Origin: Polyangia bacterium
GTDB lineage: Bacteria > Myxococcota_A > Polyangia > Nannocystales > Nannocystaceae
DNA: 64,000 nt
Assembly (NCBI GenBank): GCA_030424595.1
Contig: JAUHWG010000035.1
Span: forward strand, 1-64,000
Direction: 5' to 3'
This document shows, in pieces, positions 32,663-40,646 of this stretch. Position 1 is the first letter of the stretch. Each line of letters starts with the position of its first letter. The notes under the pieces were generated by a model. It had not been told where the DNA came from, did not search any database, and saw only the letters and a program-made list of their open reading frames with translations. The position numbers were made by a program, and so were the translations under genes.

Positions 32663-33256
32663 ATGGGGAGAGGACGCGAGCATCGGCCAGACGTCGCCGC
32701 GTGGCGGGCGAAGACCGACGCAGAGCTGCTCTCTCCGGCGGAGTTCCGCGAGCGCACGACCTCGCTCCATGTCGTCGGGGTGATGGGCTACGCAGGACGC
32801 TGGCGCAGCGTCGACGGGGATCCGGCGGTCCTGCGCTCAGCAGACGCGCGAAGGCTCCTGCGGGCGGAGCTCATCCGCCGAAAGGCGGAGCACGGCGAGC
32901 GCCTGTTGATGGTCAGCGGCGCGACCAACAGCGGCGTGCTCAAGCTCGCCTATGCCGAGTGTGTCGCGCTCGCGATCCGAGCCGCAGGGGTGACCGCCGA
33001 GGAGGCGCTGCGATTTGGGCTCGCGACGATGGACGTGGTGGTCTCAGGGGGCCGGCGCTTTGGCGATGAGTCCAGGCTCTTCGTCGAGACCGCGGAGGAA
33101 TTCATCGTCTTGGGGGGCGGCGCCCAGAGCCTCCAGGAGGCGAGGATGGCCGCAGCGCTCGGCAAGCCGGTGACGGTGATCCGCGGGTTCGGTGGGGCTG
33201 CCGACGCGCTGAGTGTGGAAGACGTGCCGACCGCGCGCTTCATCGAGCGCACCTAG
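32663..33256 (+). CDS. SLOG/LOG-fold nucleotide-binding protein
   Basis: The ATG at 32663 (or GTG at 32660) opens a 197-residue product without signal or membrane segment. It has the Rossmann-like layout of the SLOG superfamily (DprA, LOG cytokinin enzymes, TIR-linked sensors): VVGVMGYAGR near residue 40, LLMVSGATNSGVLKLAY near 82-98, FGLATMDVVVSGGRRFGDE, and a glycine loop plus helix GGGAQSLQEARMAAALGKPV near 150-170. The last element replaces the LOG motif GGxGTxxE. The SGATNSG stretch is the expected ligand-binding loop. Possible roles are nucleotide-derivative hydrolysis or sensing; some SLOG proteins serve in antiphage signalling. It stands alone here, with no effector gene beside it. 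Confidence 0.65.
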   Translation: MGRGREHRPDVAAWRAKTDAELLSPAEFRERTTSLHVVGVMGYAGRWRSVDGDPAVLRSADARRLLRAELIRRKAEHGERLLMVSGATNSGVLKLAYAECVALAIRAAGVTAEEALRFGLATMDVVVSGGRRFGDESRLFVETAEEFIVLGGGAQSLQEARMAAALGKPVTVIRGFGGAADALSVEDVPTARFIERT

Positions 33257-33421
33257 CCTCGTCGGCCATCAGCCGTTGATGACATCATCGCAGGCTCTGC
33301 GATGGGGTCCCCGAGCCGCCTGTGAGGTCATGCAATAGTTCGTGCGAGACGCGCAGTCCGATCCCGCAGATTCGTGCTCCGAGGGCTGTAAGGTCTGGGC
33401 CCACAGGGGCGTTGGGGGTGC

Positions 33422-36400
33422 ATGGCGTCCCAGCCCCGATCCCCCAAGGCGTCGCGCCTCACCTGGATCATCCCGCTCGCGCTCCTCGCGGGGTGCGCTC
33501 CGAAGCGGGACAACCTCGTAGTGCCAGAGTCTCGTGAGGTCCAGGCGCCGGGGAGCGTGGTCGAGATCGCTCGCGCCGACGCGGCCCTCATCGCCGCCGA
33601 GGCGAGGGCGCAGGTCTGGCAGCGCTCGACGCTTGAGGGCAACACCTCGCGGCTGATGGTCGGCGACGACCGGAGCTTGCCGCTCGGCGATGTCGAGGTG
33701 CGGGTGCTCGTCGAGGGCTTTCGCGCCCGCGTGCTCGTCGATCTCCTCTTCGACAACCCGGACGACAAGGCCTACGAGGGCCGCTTTCAGATCCGCCTGC
33801 CAGGGGACGCTTCGCCCTACTTCTTGGCCTTTGGCCAGAGCGTCGAGGCCCCGCCGGCGATCGGCTCAGGACCGCCGGTGGGGACGGTCCTCGGGGGCTT
33901 CGACCCGGGGCAGATCATGGCCGGGCGGGCCGGCCAATGGATCGCGCCGAAGGAGGCGCGGCTCGTCCAGCGTGAGGTCGCCCAGCGGGCCTATGAGGGC
34001 ACCGTCCACCCCCGCCTGCCGCTGCTCGCGATCGGACCTCAGCTGCCGCCGCGGACCCTCGTCGATCCGGCGCTCGCCGAGTGGGTCGGGGCTGGGGTCT
34101 TTGACGCGAAGGTGTTTCCGATCGTCCCGCGCAGCGGTCATCGAGTGGTCATCGGCTACGACATGGACCTCGATCGGGTCGGCGATGACCTCGAGCTCTC
34201 CCTGCCCCTGCCGAGCACCGCAGCGAACCTCCGGGTCGACGTCGAGGTGCGCTCTGCGGGCGAGCGGGCGCCGCGCCTCTCGCCGCCTGCGACCTTCGGC
34301 GAGCGCGGTGAGGACGGCACCCTCCGCTACCGGATCGAGGACCCGAAGGGGCCGCTGCACCTCGTCTTGCCGGGGCAGCGGGCGCCGCTCGTCGTCGGCA
34401 GCGATCCCTCGGGGAGCTTCTTCGCCGCTCGCCTCACGCCCGACCTGCCGTCGGCGAGCAAGCCCGACACCCGCCGGGCTGTATTCGCGATCGACACGTC
34501 GATGAGCGCTCAGCCGGAGCAGCTCGCGACCTGGCTCGACCTGACGAGCGCCGTCCTCCAGGAGAACCGCCGCGAGGTGCGGGAGTTCGCGGTCGTCTTC
34601 TTCGACATCGAGGCCCGCTGGTGGCGCGAGGAGTTCGTCGCCAACACCCCCGCGAACGTCGCGGCGCTGCTCGCCGACGCCCGCTCGCTCGTCCCCGAGG
34701 GCGCGAGCAATGTCGGCGGGGCGCTCGACGCCGCGACCCGTCCGTCGTGGTCGGATCTGCCGCCGGAGTGGAACATCTTCCTCCTGAGCGACGGCGCGGC
34801 GACCTGGGGAGAGACCGACCCGGCAGCGCTCGCGCGACGCCTCAGGGGTCGGGCCAAGTCCCCCCTCTTCGCCTATCAGACCCCCGGAGCCGGGGCGAAC
34901 CCGTGGCTCCTCCAACAGCTCGCGGAGTCGACCGGCGGGGCGGTGTTCTCGATGTCGCGCCCGAGTGAGGTGCGGCAGGTCGCCCGCGCCCACCGGACGC
35001 AGCCCTGGGAGATCGCCGAGCTGACGCTGGAGGGCGCCACCGATCTGCTCATCGACGGCGCGCCGCGGGTGCTCTACCCCGGTCAAGAGGTCCGGATCGT
35101 CGGTCGTGGACAGCCGGGGCCCGGGGCCGAGGTGGTCTTCAGGGTTCAGCAGGGGCAGGGGAGAGGGCGACGGGAGCGGTTGGTCCGCGGGCCCTTGGGC
35201 AACCCCCAAAGCTCCGAGCTCGCGCCGCGGATGTTCGGCGAGGTCGCGGTGGCGCAGCTCGAGGCGATCGCCGGCGGAGCTCCGCCTGAGGTCGACGCCT
35301 ACGCCCGCCACTTTCGTGTCCCGGGTCAGAGCTGCTCGCTGCTGATGTTGGAGAGCGAGGAGGACTACCAGCGATACGGGATTCGGCCCGAGGCCGACGC
35401 GGAGGTCGTGCGCGGCGGCTCGGCGGCGCAGCTCCTAGAGCAGGTGCGCGAGCGCCTGCCGAAGGACGCGAGCGCGGCGTTCCTGCTGTGGTTGGAGCGT
35501 CTCGTGAGCCGCGGGGAGCTCGTCCTCGACAGTCGCCTCGCGGTCCTCTTGCCCGCCCTGCCGAGCTCGCTCTTCGCCCCCGCCGAGCAGCCCGGCAAGG
35601 GCAGGGGCGCGGCCCCGTCGGGGCAGCCCGACGGGGCGGCCTCGGATGATGCGGCGGCGCAGATGCGAGGGCTCTCCTCGCGCCTGGAGAGCAGACCAGG
35701 AGACGCCCGACTCGCGGCCGAGCTCGCCTTCAAGGCGCTCGCCTGGGACAGGCCCAGCCTCGCGGCGGAGGTGCTCGAGGCGAGCCGGGATCGGGTCGCG
35801 CGGGAGGCCAACCTCTCGCTGGTCTACGCCCTCGGGCTCGCGGCGCAGGGACGCAGCGCCGCCGCGCTCGTCTACTTTGAGCTGGCGCTCCAGCGCCTTC
35901 ACGATCACCTCGGCGATTACGGGATCGGATATGCTGTATTCGCCCTCGAGTATCGCCGAGAGCTCGAGGCGCTCGCGGCGGGCGACGGGCCTCTGCGGGT
36001 CTTCGCCGAGCAGCGAGCGGCCGGGCTCGGCGACTCCTCGCTCTCGCGGGCGGAGCTCGGGGTCGCCCTCCTCTGGGATACGCCGCGCACCGACGTCGAT
36101 CTGATCGTCACCGATCCAGAGGGCCGCACCTGCGACTACAAGGCGTGCACGATCGCCAACGCCGGCGTGAGCGTCGACGCGACCGAGGGCTACGGACCGG
36201 AGGTGTTCACGATCTCGGGCGCGTTGCCGGGGACCTATACGATCTCGGCCCGTTACTTCTCTGGAGCGCGGCACCGCGATGCCGAGGCGGTGCAGGTGCT
36301 CGCGAGCGTCTATCGTGACATGACGACCGCTGAAATGTCCCTCACTCGCCACGCGGCGACCCTCTCCAAGGTCGGCGAAGAGCAGGTGTTGGCGAGCGTG

Positions 36401-36472
36401 AGGCTCGGTCCGCCGGAGGAGGCGACAAGCTCCCAAGGCCCTGTCCAGGGCGAAAGCCGTGAGGTGCAGTGA
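33422..36472 (+). CDS. VIT-VWA domain lipoprotein
   Basis: The 1,016-residue product has a lipoprotein signal (WIIPLALLAGC) and a VIT-like domain (about residues 70-310: LPLGDVEVRVLVEGFRARVL, REVAQRAYEGTVHPRLPLLA). A VWA domain (about 340-530) has an intact metal site: DTSMS, then GASNVGGAL and LLSDGAAT. A linker, a TPR-like helical region (about 720-880) and a C-terminal beta-sandwich of the DUF2135 type (about 890-990: DVDLIVTDPEGRTCDYKAC, GTYTISARYFSG) follow. VIT-VWA proteins bind ligands or extracellular matrix through the metal site; here the protein should sit in the outer membrane facing out. The downstream membrane-protein gene starts within its stop codon (TGATG), so they form an operon. 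Confidence 0.85.
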   Translation: MASQPRSPKASRLTWIIPLALLAGCAPKRDNLVVPESREVQAPGSVVEIARADAALIAAEARAQVWQRSTLEGNTSRLMVGDDRSLPLGDVEVRVLVEGFRARVLVDLLFDNPDDKAYEGRFQIRLPGDASPYFLAFGQSVEAPPAIGSGPPVGTVLGGFDPGQIMAGRAGQWIAPKEARLVQREVAQRAYEGTVHPRLPLLAIGPQLPPRTLVDPALAEWVGAGVFDAKVFPIVPRSGHRVVIGYDMDLDRVGDDLELSLPLPSTAANLRVDVEVRSAGERAPRLSPPATFGERGEDGTLRYRIEDPKGPLHLVLPGQRAPLVVGSDPSGSFFAARLTPDLPSASKPDTRRAVFAIDTSMSAQPEQLATWLDLTSAVLQENRREVREFAVVFFDIEARWWREEFVANTPANVAALLADARSLVPEGASNVGGALDAATRPSWSDLPPEWNIFLLSDGAATWGETDPAALARRLRGRAKSPLFAYQTPGAGANPWLLQQLAESTGGAVFSMSRPSEVRQVARAHRTQPWEIAELTLEGATDLLIDGAPRVLYPGQEVRIVGRGQPGPGAEVVFRVQQGQGRGRRERLVRGPLGNPQSSELAPRMFGEVAVAQLEAIAGGAPPEVDAYARHFRVPGQSCSLLMLESEEDYQRYGIRPEADAEVVRGGSAAQLLEQVRERLPKDASAAFLLWLERLVSRGELVLDSRLAVLLPALPSSLFAPAEQPGKGRGAAPSGQPDGAASDDAAAQMRGLSSRLESRPGDARLAAELAFKALAWDRPSLAAEVLEASRDRVAREANLSLVYALGLAAQGRSAAALVYFELALQRLHDHLGDYGIGYAVFALEYRRELEALAAGDGPLRVFAEQRAAGLGDSSLSRAELGVALLWDTPRTDVDLIVTDPEGRTCDYKACTIANAGVSVDATEGYGPEVFTISGALPGTYTISARYFSGARHRDAEAVQVLASVYRDMTTAEMSLTRHAATLSKVGEEQVLASVRLGPPEEATSSQGPVQGESREVQ

Positions 36473-37368
36473 TGACGCGCAGTGAAAAGACCCCGGGCGT
36501 ATGTCGGCAGCCCCTCCGGCCCGAACGTGCGCTCACGACCGCGACCTGGATCACGGCGCTCCTCATCCTCGGCCTCAACGACCACGTGCTCAAGCACGCG
36601 ACCGTCCTGCCGTCACAGATCACGGGCAAGCTCAGCGACGTCGCCGGCATGTTCGTCGCCCCCGCGCTGCTGGCGACGCTCCTCCGGGTGCGGACGCTCT
36701 CCGGCCTGCGGCGGGCGTACGTCGCCGTGTTCGCGGTGTTCGCCGCGATCAACCTCATCCCGGCGGCCTCGACGGCCTGGACCTGGTCGCTCGGGGCGCT
36801 CGGCGTGCCGTCGGTCAACGTCTGCGACCCGACCGACGTGCCCTTCGCGTTCGTGGCGATCCTCCTCTCGTGGCGCGCGCTCGCCCCGACGATGCGGCCC
36901 TCCGAGCGGCTCCCTCCTCTGCGGCCGCGTCGTGCGATCGAGGTCATCTCGGTGATGATGGGCGTCAGCCTCTGCGTCGCGACCCAACCCAAGGAGCGGG
37001 TGAGGGAGCCAGCGCCCCCGCCACCCGAGTTTGAGCTGCCTACCGTCGATCCAGGGCAGGTGCTGGTCGTCACCGAGGGGGCTGTCTCTGGATACGTCGA
37101 GCTACGCTGCACCGACGGCGCCAGGCAGGAGCTCCCCTTTCAGATCGAAGAGCCGATGCGGCGGCACAGCTGGGCCATCTTCGATCTCGGCGCTGAGGGG
37201 AGCGTCGAGTGCAAGCTGAAGGTCCACGGCGCGGTCGGCAGCTACGGACCTGTCACCGCCGCGTCCACGCTGATCTGGTGCGACGTCTCGCCCGGCTCGA
37301 CCCTCGCCTGTGCGCCGCGGGAGTACCCGATGCTCCCTGCGATGAGCGAGGCGGAGCGCGCCTCCTAG
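36472..37368 (+). CDS. Membrane protein with periplasmic C-terminal domain
   Basis: Starts at ATG 36472 overlapping the previous stop. The 298-residue product has four hydrophobic segments in its N-terminal half (about residues 24-42, 60-80, 88-108 and 122-142) and the conserved-looking motif LNDHVLKHA...PSQITGKLSDVAGMFVAP. I have seen that motif in uncharacterised myxobacterial membrane proteins. A further short hydrophobic stretch near 155-170 precedes a Pro-rich spacer and a Cys-containing beta domain of about 110 residues (VEGAVSGYVELRCTD-like region to the end). Its coupling to the VIT-VWA lipoprotein suggests they act together. No transport or enzyme motif is visible. Confidence 0.75.
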   Translation: MTRSEKTPGVCRQPLRPERALTTATWITALLILGLNDHVLKHATVLPSQITGKLSDVAGMFVAPALLATLLRVRTLSGLRRAYVAVFAVFAAINLIPAASTAWTWSLGALGVPSVNVCDPTDVPFAFVAILLSWRALAPTMRPSERLPPLRPRRAIEVISVMMGVSLCVATQPKERVREPAPPPPEFELPTVDPGQVLVVTEGAVSGYVELRCTDGARQELPFQIEEPMRRHSWAIFDLGAEGSVECKLKVHGAVGSYGPVTAASTLIWCDVSPGSTLACAPREYPMLPAMSEAERAS

Positions 37369-37400
37369 CAGACCGTGGCACAGGTCCCGCGCGCTCGCGC
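37364..37400 (+). repeat. Copy E: left arm of the dispersed repeat
   Basis: CTAGCAGACCGTGGCACAGG then TCCCGCGCGCTCGCGC matches the left arm of copy A with few changes, overlapping the stop codon of the upstream gene. The rest of the element is missing; the sequence runs straight into the 3' end of the convergent gene. A solitary arm remains, as after a deletion. Confidence 0.6.
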
Positions 37401-38317
37401 TACCGGGCCTCTTCGGCCCGCTCAAAGACGAGGAGCGCGTTGGGGTCGCTCGTGATCGCGTAGATCCGCGCGCCATCCGGGCTCGCCGCGACGCCATGGA
37501 CCATGCGCCCGACCGTCTCGCTGGTCCACACGGCCTCTCCGCTCCCGTTGAGCACATGGATCCTCGCGGGGTTCGAGCTGCGCGTCCCCAGGACTACGTG
37601 CTCTTCGTCGAGCGCTGCGAGCTGTCGTGTTGAGCCCTCGGTGGGGAGTTCTCGGAGCAGGTCGCCGGTGTCCGAGCGGAACACGCCGATCGCGTGCATG
37701 TCACCTCCGGCCCAGATCTCATCGCCGCGGAAGAGGGCGCTGTAGATCCAAGAGCGCCACGGAGTCGACCATCGGGGGCTCTTGGCGCCAGGCGAACCAC
37801 AGACGACCTCGCCGGACTGGGTGACGCCTACGACACAGGATCCATCGGCCGTGATGTCCGCCCCGAAGACCGTGCTCGGCAGCTTCCAGCGCGAGAGCTC
37901 CTCGAAGCTGCCGAGGTCCCAGGTGCGCAGGGAGCAGTCCGCCGCCACGACGTTCACACCGCTCCCGGTGACAGCCCTCGCGGAGGACTTGTCGACCTTC
38001 ACGGTCTGGATCTCGTCGCGGTGCTTGAGCTTGCCCGCTCGCTTGAATTTCGTCAGCTCGAAGCGCGAGAGCGTCTTTCCTCCGGCGAGCACGGCGTCCG
38101 CAGTGAAGGCGCAGGCGTGGGGAAAGCTGGTGCCTAGGTGGACCTTCTTTCGTTCGGTCATGGTCGCGGCTTCGTACATACGAAGCTTCTGATCGAACGA
38201 CGTCGCGCCGAGCCATTGGCCGTCGTCGGAGGCCGCTATCGCGTACGGGGTCTCGGCGTAGGGGATTTTCGTGACCAGCTTGAAGTGCACGGTGAGTCTT
38301 CGCTCCGAGGGGTGCAT
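37400..38317 (-). CDS. WD40-like beta-propeller protein
   Basis: I start at the ATG at 38317, which has GGGAG 7 bases upstream. The 305-residue product is soluble and has no signal. It shows repeated blade-like units with WD40-type spacing: AIAASDDGQWLGATSFDQKLRMYEA, AADCSLRTWDLGSFEELSRW, ITADGSCVVGVTQSGEVVC and VAASPDGARIYAITSDPNAL. The family serves as a protein-binding platform, often with kinases in myxobacteria, though none is adjacent. Its 3' end contains the hairpin CGGGCC-TCTTC-GGCCCG (37404-37420), which could terminate the convergent upstream gene. Confidence 0.78.
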   Translation of the reverse strand: MHPSERRLTVHFKLVTKIPYAETPYAIAASDDGQWLGATSFDQKLRMYEAATMTERKKVHLGTSFPHACAFTADAVLAGGKTLSRFELTKFKRAGKLKHRDEIQTVKVDKSSARAVTGSGVNVVAADCSLRTWDLGSFEELSRWKLPSTVFGADITADGSCVVGVTQSGEVVCGSPGAKSPRWSTPWRSWIYSALFRGDEIWAGGDMHAIGVFRSDTGDLLRELPTEGSTRQLAALDEEHVVLGTRSSNPARIHVLNGSGEAVWTSETVGRMVHGVAASPDGARIYAITSDPNALLVFERAEEAR

Positions 38318-38370
38318 ACCCCAGCTCCCGGAAGCATGCATGGGCCTGGATGGAGCTCGATCGCCAGGCC

Positions 38371-38485
38371 GGGAGGCCCAGCCGGGAGGCCCAGCCGGGA
38401 GGCCTGCTGGGGAGCTCCTGCACGGGACCTGGCTCAGGGTTTCGGGTCAGGGTTTCGGGTCAGGGCTTCGGGTCAGGGCTTCGGG
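38371..38485. repeat. Two short tandem arrays with 13-bp units
   Basis: 38371-38403 holds nearly three copies of GGGAGGCCCAGCC. 38434-38485 holds four copies of TCAGGGTTTCGGG, two of them with C for T. The second array reaches into the 3' end of the small membrane-protein gene on the - strand. Both lie in the spacer upstream of the WD40-like gene. Confidence 0.88.
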
Positions 38486-38817
38486 TCAGAAGATCTCCAG
38501 CGTCGCCGATCGCTGTCGATCCGCTCGTCCCGACGAGCCTTGCGGAACACGCGAAATCCACCGTAGAGGAAGCCAACGCTGGCAAAGACGAGCCAGTACG
38601 AGAGTAGCGTCGGCAGCGACTCCTGCATGTTCTTGGGCCCCTCCTCGTAGACCCCCCCTTCGATGAGCTCCTCGCTCTGCTCCGGGGGCGGCTCCGACGA
38701 GCCGGACCATTGAACCCAGGCGACGAGGATCCCGAGTCCTACACCTAGGACCATGCTGAGGCAGCCTAGCCAGACCCGTCGTCGCCGCAGCGACACCGTC
38801 ATATCCTCGTCTTCCAT
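38473..38817 (-). CDS. Small two-pass membrane protein
   Basis: GAGGA lies just before the ATG at 38817. The 114-residue product has a short charged N-terminus, two hydrophobic segments (about residues 16-36, WLGCLSMVLGVGLGILVAWV, and 68-86, LLSYWLVFASVGFLYGGFRV), an acidic loop between them and a basic C-terminus (RKARRDERIDSDRRRW). Its last codons and stop lie in a tandem-repeat array, so the C-terminal end may vary between strains. No family recognised. Confidence 0.7.
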   Translation of the reverse strand: MEDEDMTVSLRRRRVWLGCLSMVLGVGLGILVAWVQWSGSSEPPPEQSEELIEGGVYEEGPKNMQESLPTLLSYWLVFASVGFLYGGFRVFRKARRDERIDSDRRRWRSSDPKP

Positions 38818-39019
38818 CGTCCTCTACTCCCCGCGGCGCGCTATCGCGATGCTGTGCATCCCTGCCTGGCGAGAATATCAGAAGGTCCGTCGGGCCCGCT
38901 GCTCATCCGCCCGATCTGGAGGAGCGAAGCGATGATGGCGAAGAAGAGGGGGAGGAGGCACGCCGAGCGGCTCTCCTCCACCAGGTGCTCACCGCCCGCC
39001 CTACCGTGCTCGCTCGACG

Positions 39020-40243
39020 CTACTTCTTCTTGCCCTTGCCGCCCTTGTCTTTTCCGCCCTTGCCGGAGCCGCCCTTGCCGGAGCCGCCCTTGCCGGAGCC
39101 GCCCTTGCTCGATCCTCCCTTGGCGGAGGCGCTCGCACCACCGTGCGCCGAGGCGCCGAATCCTCCCTTGAACGGGCCGCTCTTGCCCTTCTTGCCCTTC
39201 TTGACCTTGACCTCGAAGCCGCTCTTGCTGGAGCCCTTCGCCTTGGCCTCTCCGCGGGCCTCTGCCTTGCCGTGGTGTCCGTGGTGTCCCGGGGGGCCCT
39301 CACCGGTGGCCTTCCAGTGGCCGTGCTTGACGTGCCCTGGCGGGATCCATCGACCCTCGCCGTCGACCTCGTAGGTGCCGACGTATACGGCGCGCCTCGG
39401 CGCATAGGCCCAGCTGAAGAAAGCTCCGCCGCCGACGATCACGTTCGCCTCATAGGACACCGGGACCCTGTGCGTGATGATCCGGACCTCAGGCTGGTGG
39501 ACGACCGCGTGGAAGCCGGTCCGGATCTCGAGCTCGGCCTTCGCCTCGTGAGCGACGAAGCCCGCGCTCGCGAAGCTCACCGCGGCCTCCGCGGACGCCG
39601 AGCTCGACGGGATCGCCCGAAGCTCGAAGACGATGTCTGCATCGCCGACGATCGCAGCGTCCGCGCCGACGGCCGCGTCGACGGCCGCGTCGACCTCCGC
39701 AGCCGCATCCGCGGCCGCCTCGACCGCGCCTTCGACATCCGCGTCGACATCCACCTCCGCGTCGACGTCCACATCCACACCGACGTCCACCGCGGCCTCA
39801 GCATCAGCGTCGAGCTCGATCGCCGCCGAGGGCCCGCGGACCTCGATCACCTGGATGTGATCGATGGTCCCGTCGGCGTCGATGTCGACATGGTTGATCC
39901 CCTGCTCTTCATCGTTGATCCGGACCTCAAGCTCCGCCGCGGACTCGATCGTCCCCTCCTTGAGCATCTCGGCGACGACGTCGAGCTTGAAGTCCGCGGG
40001 TTTGATCGCGACATCACCGGCGACCCGAGCGTCGGCGACGACCACGGCGGAGGCCTCAAGATCAGCTTCGACGTTCGTTTCGCGGCTCGTCTTGCCGTGG
40101 GCCTCCACCGCGACCTCCGCCGCCGCCTGCTCCTCGGCTTCGCCGTCCGCACCCTTGTCACACCCCGCGAGGCTGAGGAGCACCGCCAATGCGCTGATCC
40201 CAAAGAGCCCAGGTGTCATCACCGTATGCTTTTGCATGGACAT
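39020..40243 (-). CDS. Acidic/Ala-rich lipoprotein with Lys-Gly tail
   Basis: I begin at the ATG at 40243 (another at 40237), which gives a lipoprotein signal (GLFGISALAVLLSLAGC). The product of about 407 residues has four parts. First comes a small domain with HVDIDADGTIDHIQVIEV. Then follows a very acidic Ala/Val/Asp repeat region made of steps like DVDVDAEVDVDADVEGAVEA. A beta-rich segment (FHAVVHQPEVRIITHRVPVS, FFSWAYAPRRAVYVGTYEVD) comes next, and finally a strongly basic Lys/Gly/Ser tail with the unit GGSGKGGSGKGG. The charge reversal along the chain is striking and could let molecules bind one another. Its GC-rich codons form short DNA repeats near 39,060-39,120. Outer-surface location inferred. 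Confidence 0.75.
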   Translation of the reverse strand: MSMQKHTVMTPGLFGISALAVLLSLAGCDKGADGEAEEQAAAEVAVEAHGKTSRETNVEADLEASAVVVADARVAGDVAIKPADFKLDVVAEMLKEGTIESAAELEVRINDEEQGINHVDIDADGTIDHIQVIEVRGPSAAIELDADAEAAVDVGVDVDVDAEVDVDADVEGAVEAAADAAAEVDAAVDAAVGADAAIVGDADIVFELRAIPSSSASAEAAVSFASAGFVAHEAKAELEIRTGFHAVVHQPEVRIITHRVPVSYEANVIVGGGAFFSWAYAPRRAVYVGTYEVDGEGRWIPPGHVKHGHWKATGEGPPGHHGHHGKAEARGEAKAKGSSKSGFEVKVKKGKKGKSGPFKGGFGASAHGGASASAKGGSSKGGSGKGGSGKGGSGKGGKDKGGKGKKK

Positions 40244-40646
40244 AGGATCGACGATCCGGACGATGATGTCGCCAGGAAATCGCGGGGTCATCGGACTCCA
40301 GCGATGTCGGCCACGCCCCCCATCGCCCCGAGAAGACGCCCGCATGGCGCTCTCCTCGCTGCTGGCCGACGTCCCCTGCGACGCCCACGGCTGCGACGCC
40401 GCAGTGCTCGTCCTGCCTCACGTTGCCCGCGTCCTCGGGCACGTTGCGGAGGGCAGCCGGCGAGCCTCTGCCTGCTCGGAGCGACGCCGTCATGGGCCGG
40501 GGGATCGTGCGCGTGTCAGAGCGAGGGCGCTTGGGCCTTCATCGGCGTGCGCCCGCTCGCCTGCGCGGAGCAGGATCCCATCGGCCTCCCAGGCGAAGCT
40601 GAGGCTGCGCTCAGCCCCGCGAAGGGTCGAGCGCGACCGTCCGTCA
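40244..40646. other. Intergenic region with possible gene remnant
   Basis: About 400 bases between two - strand genes. On the + strand one frame reads ALSSLLADVPCDAHGCDAAV from 40344, and a neighbouring frame reads SCACQSEGAWAFIGVRPLAC near 40,505-40,565. This could be a frameshifted small gene, but no start signal or family supports it. No RNA structure or repeat was seen. Confidence 0.35.
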
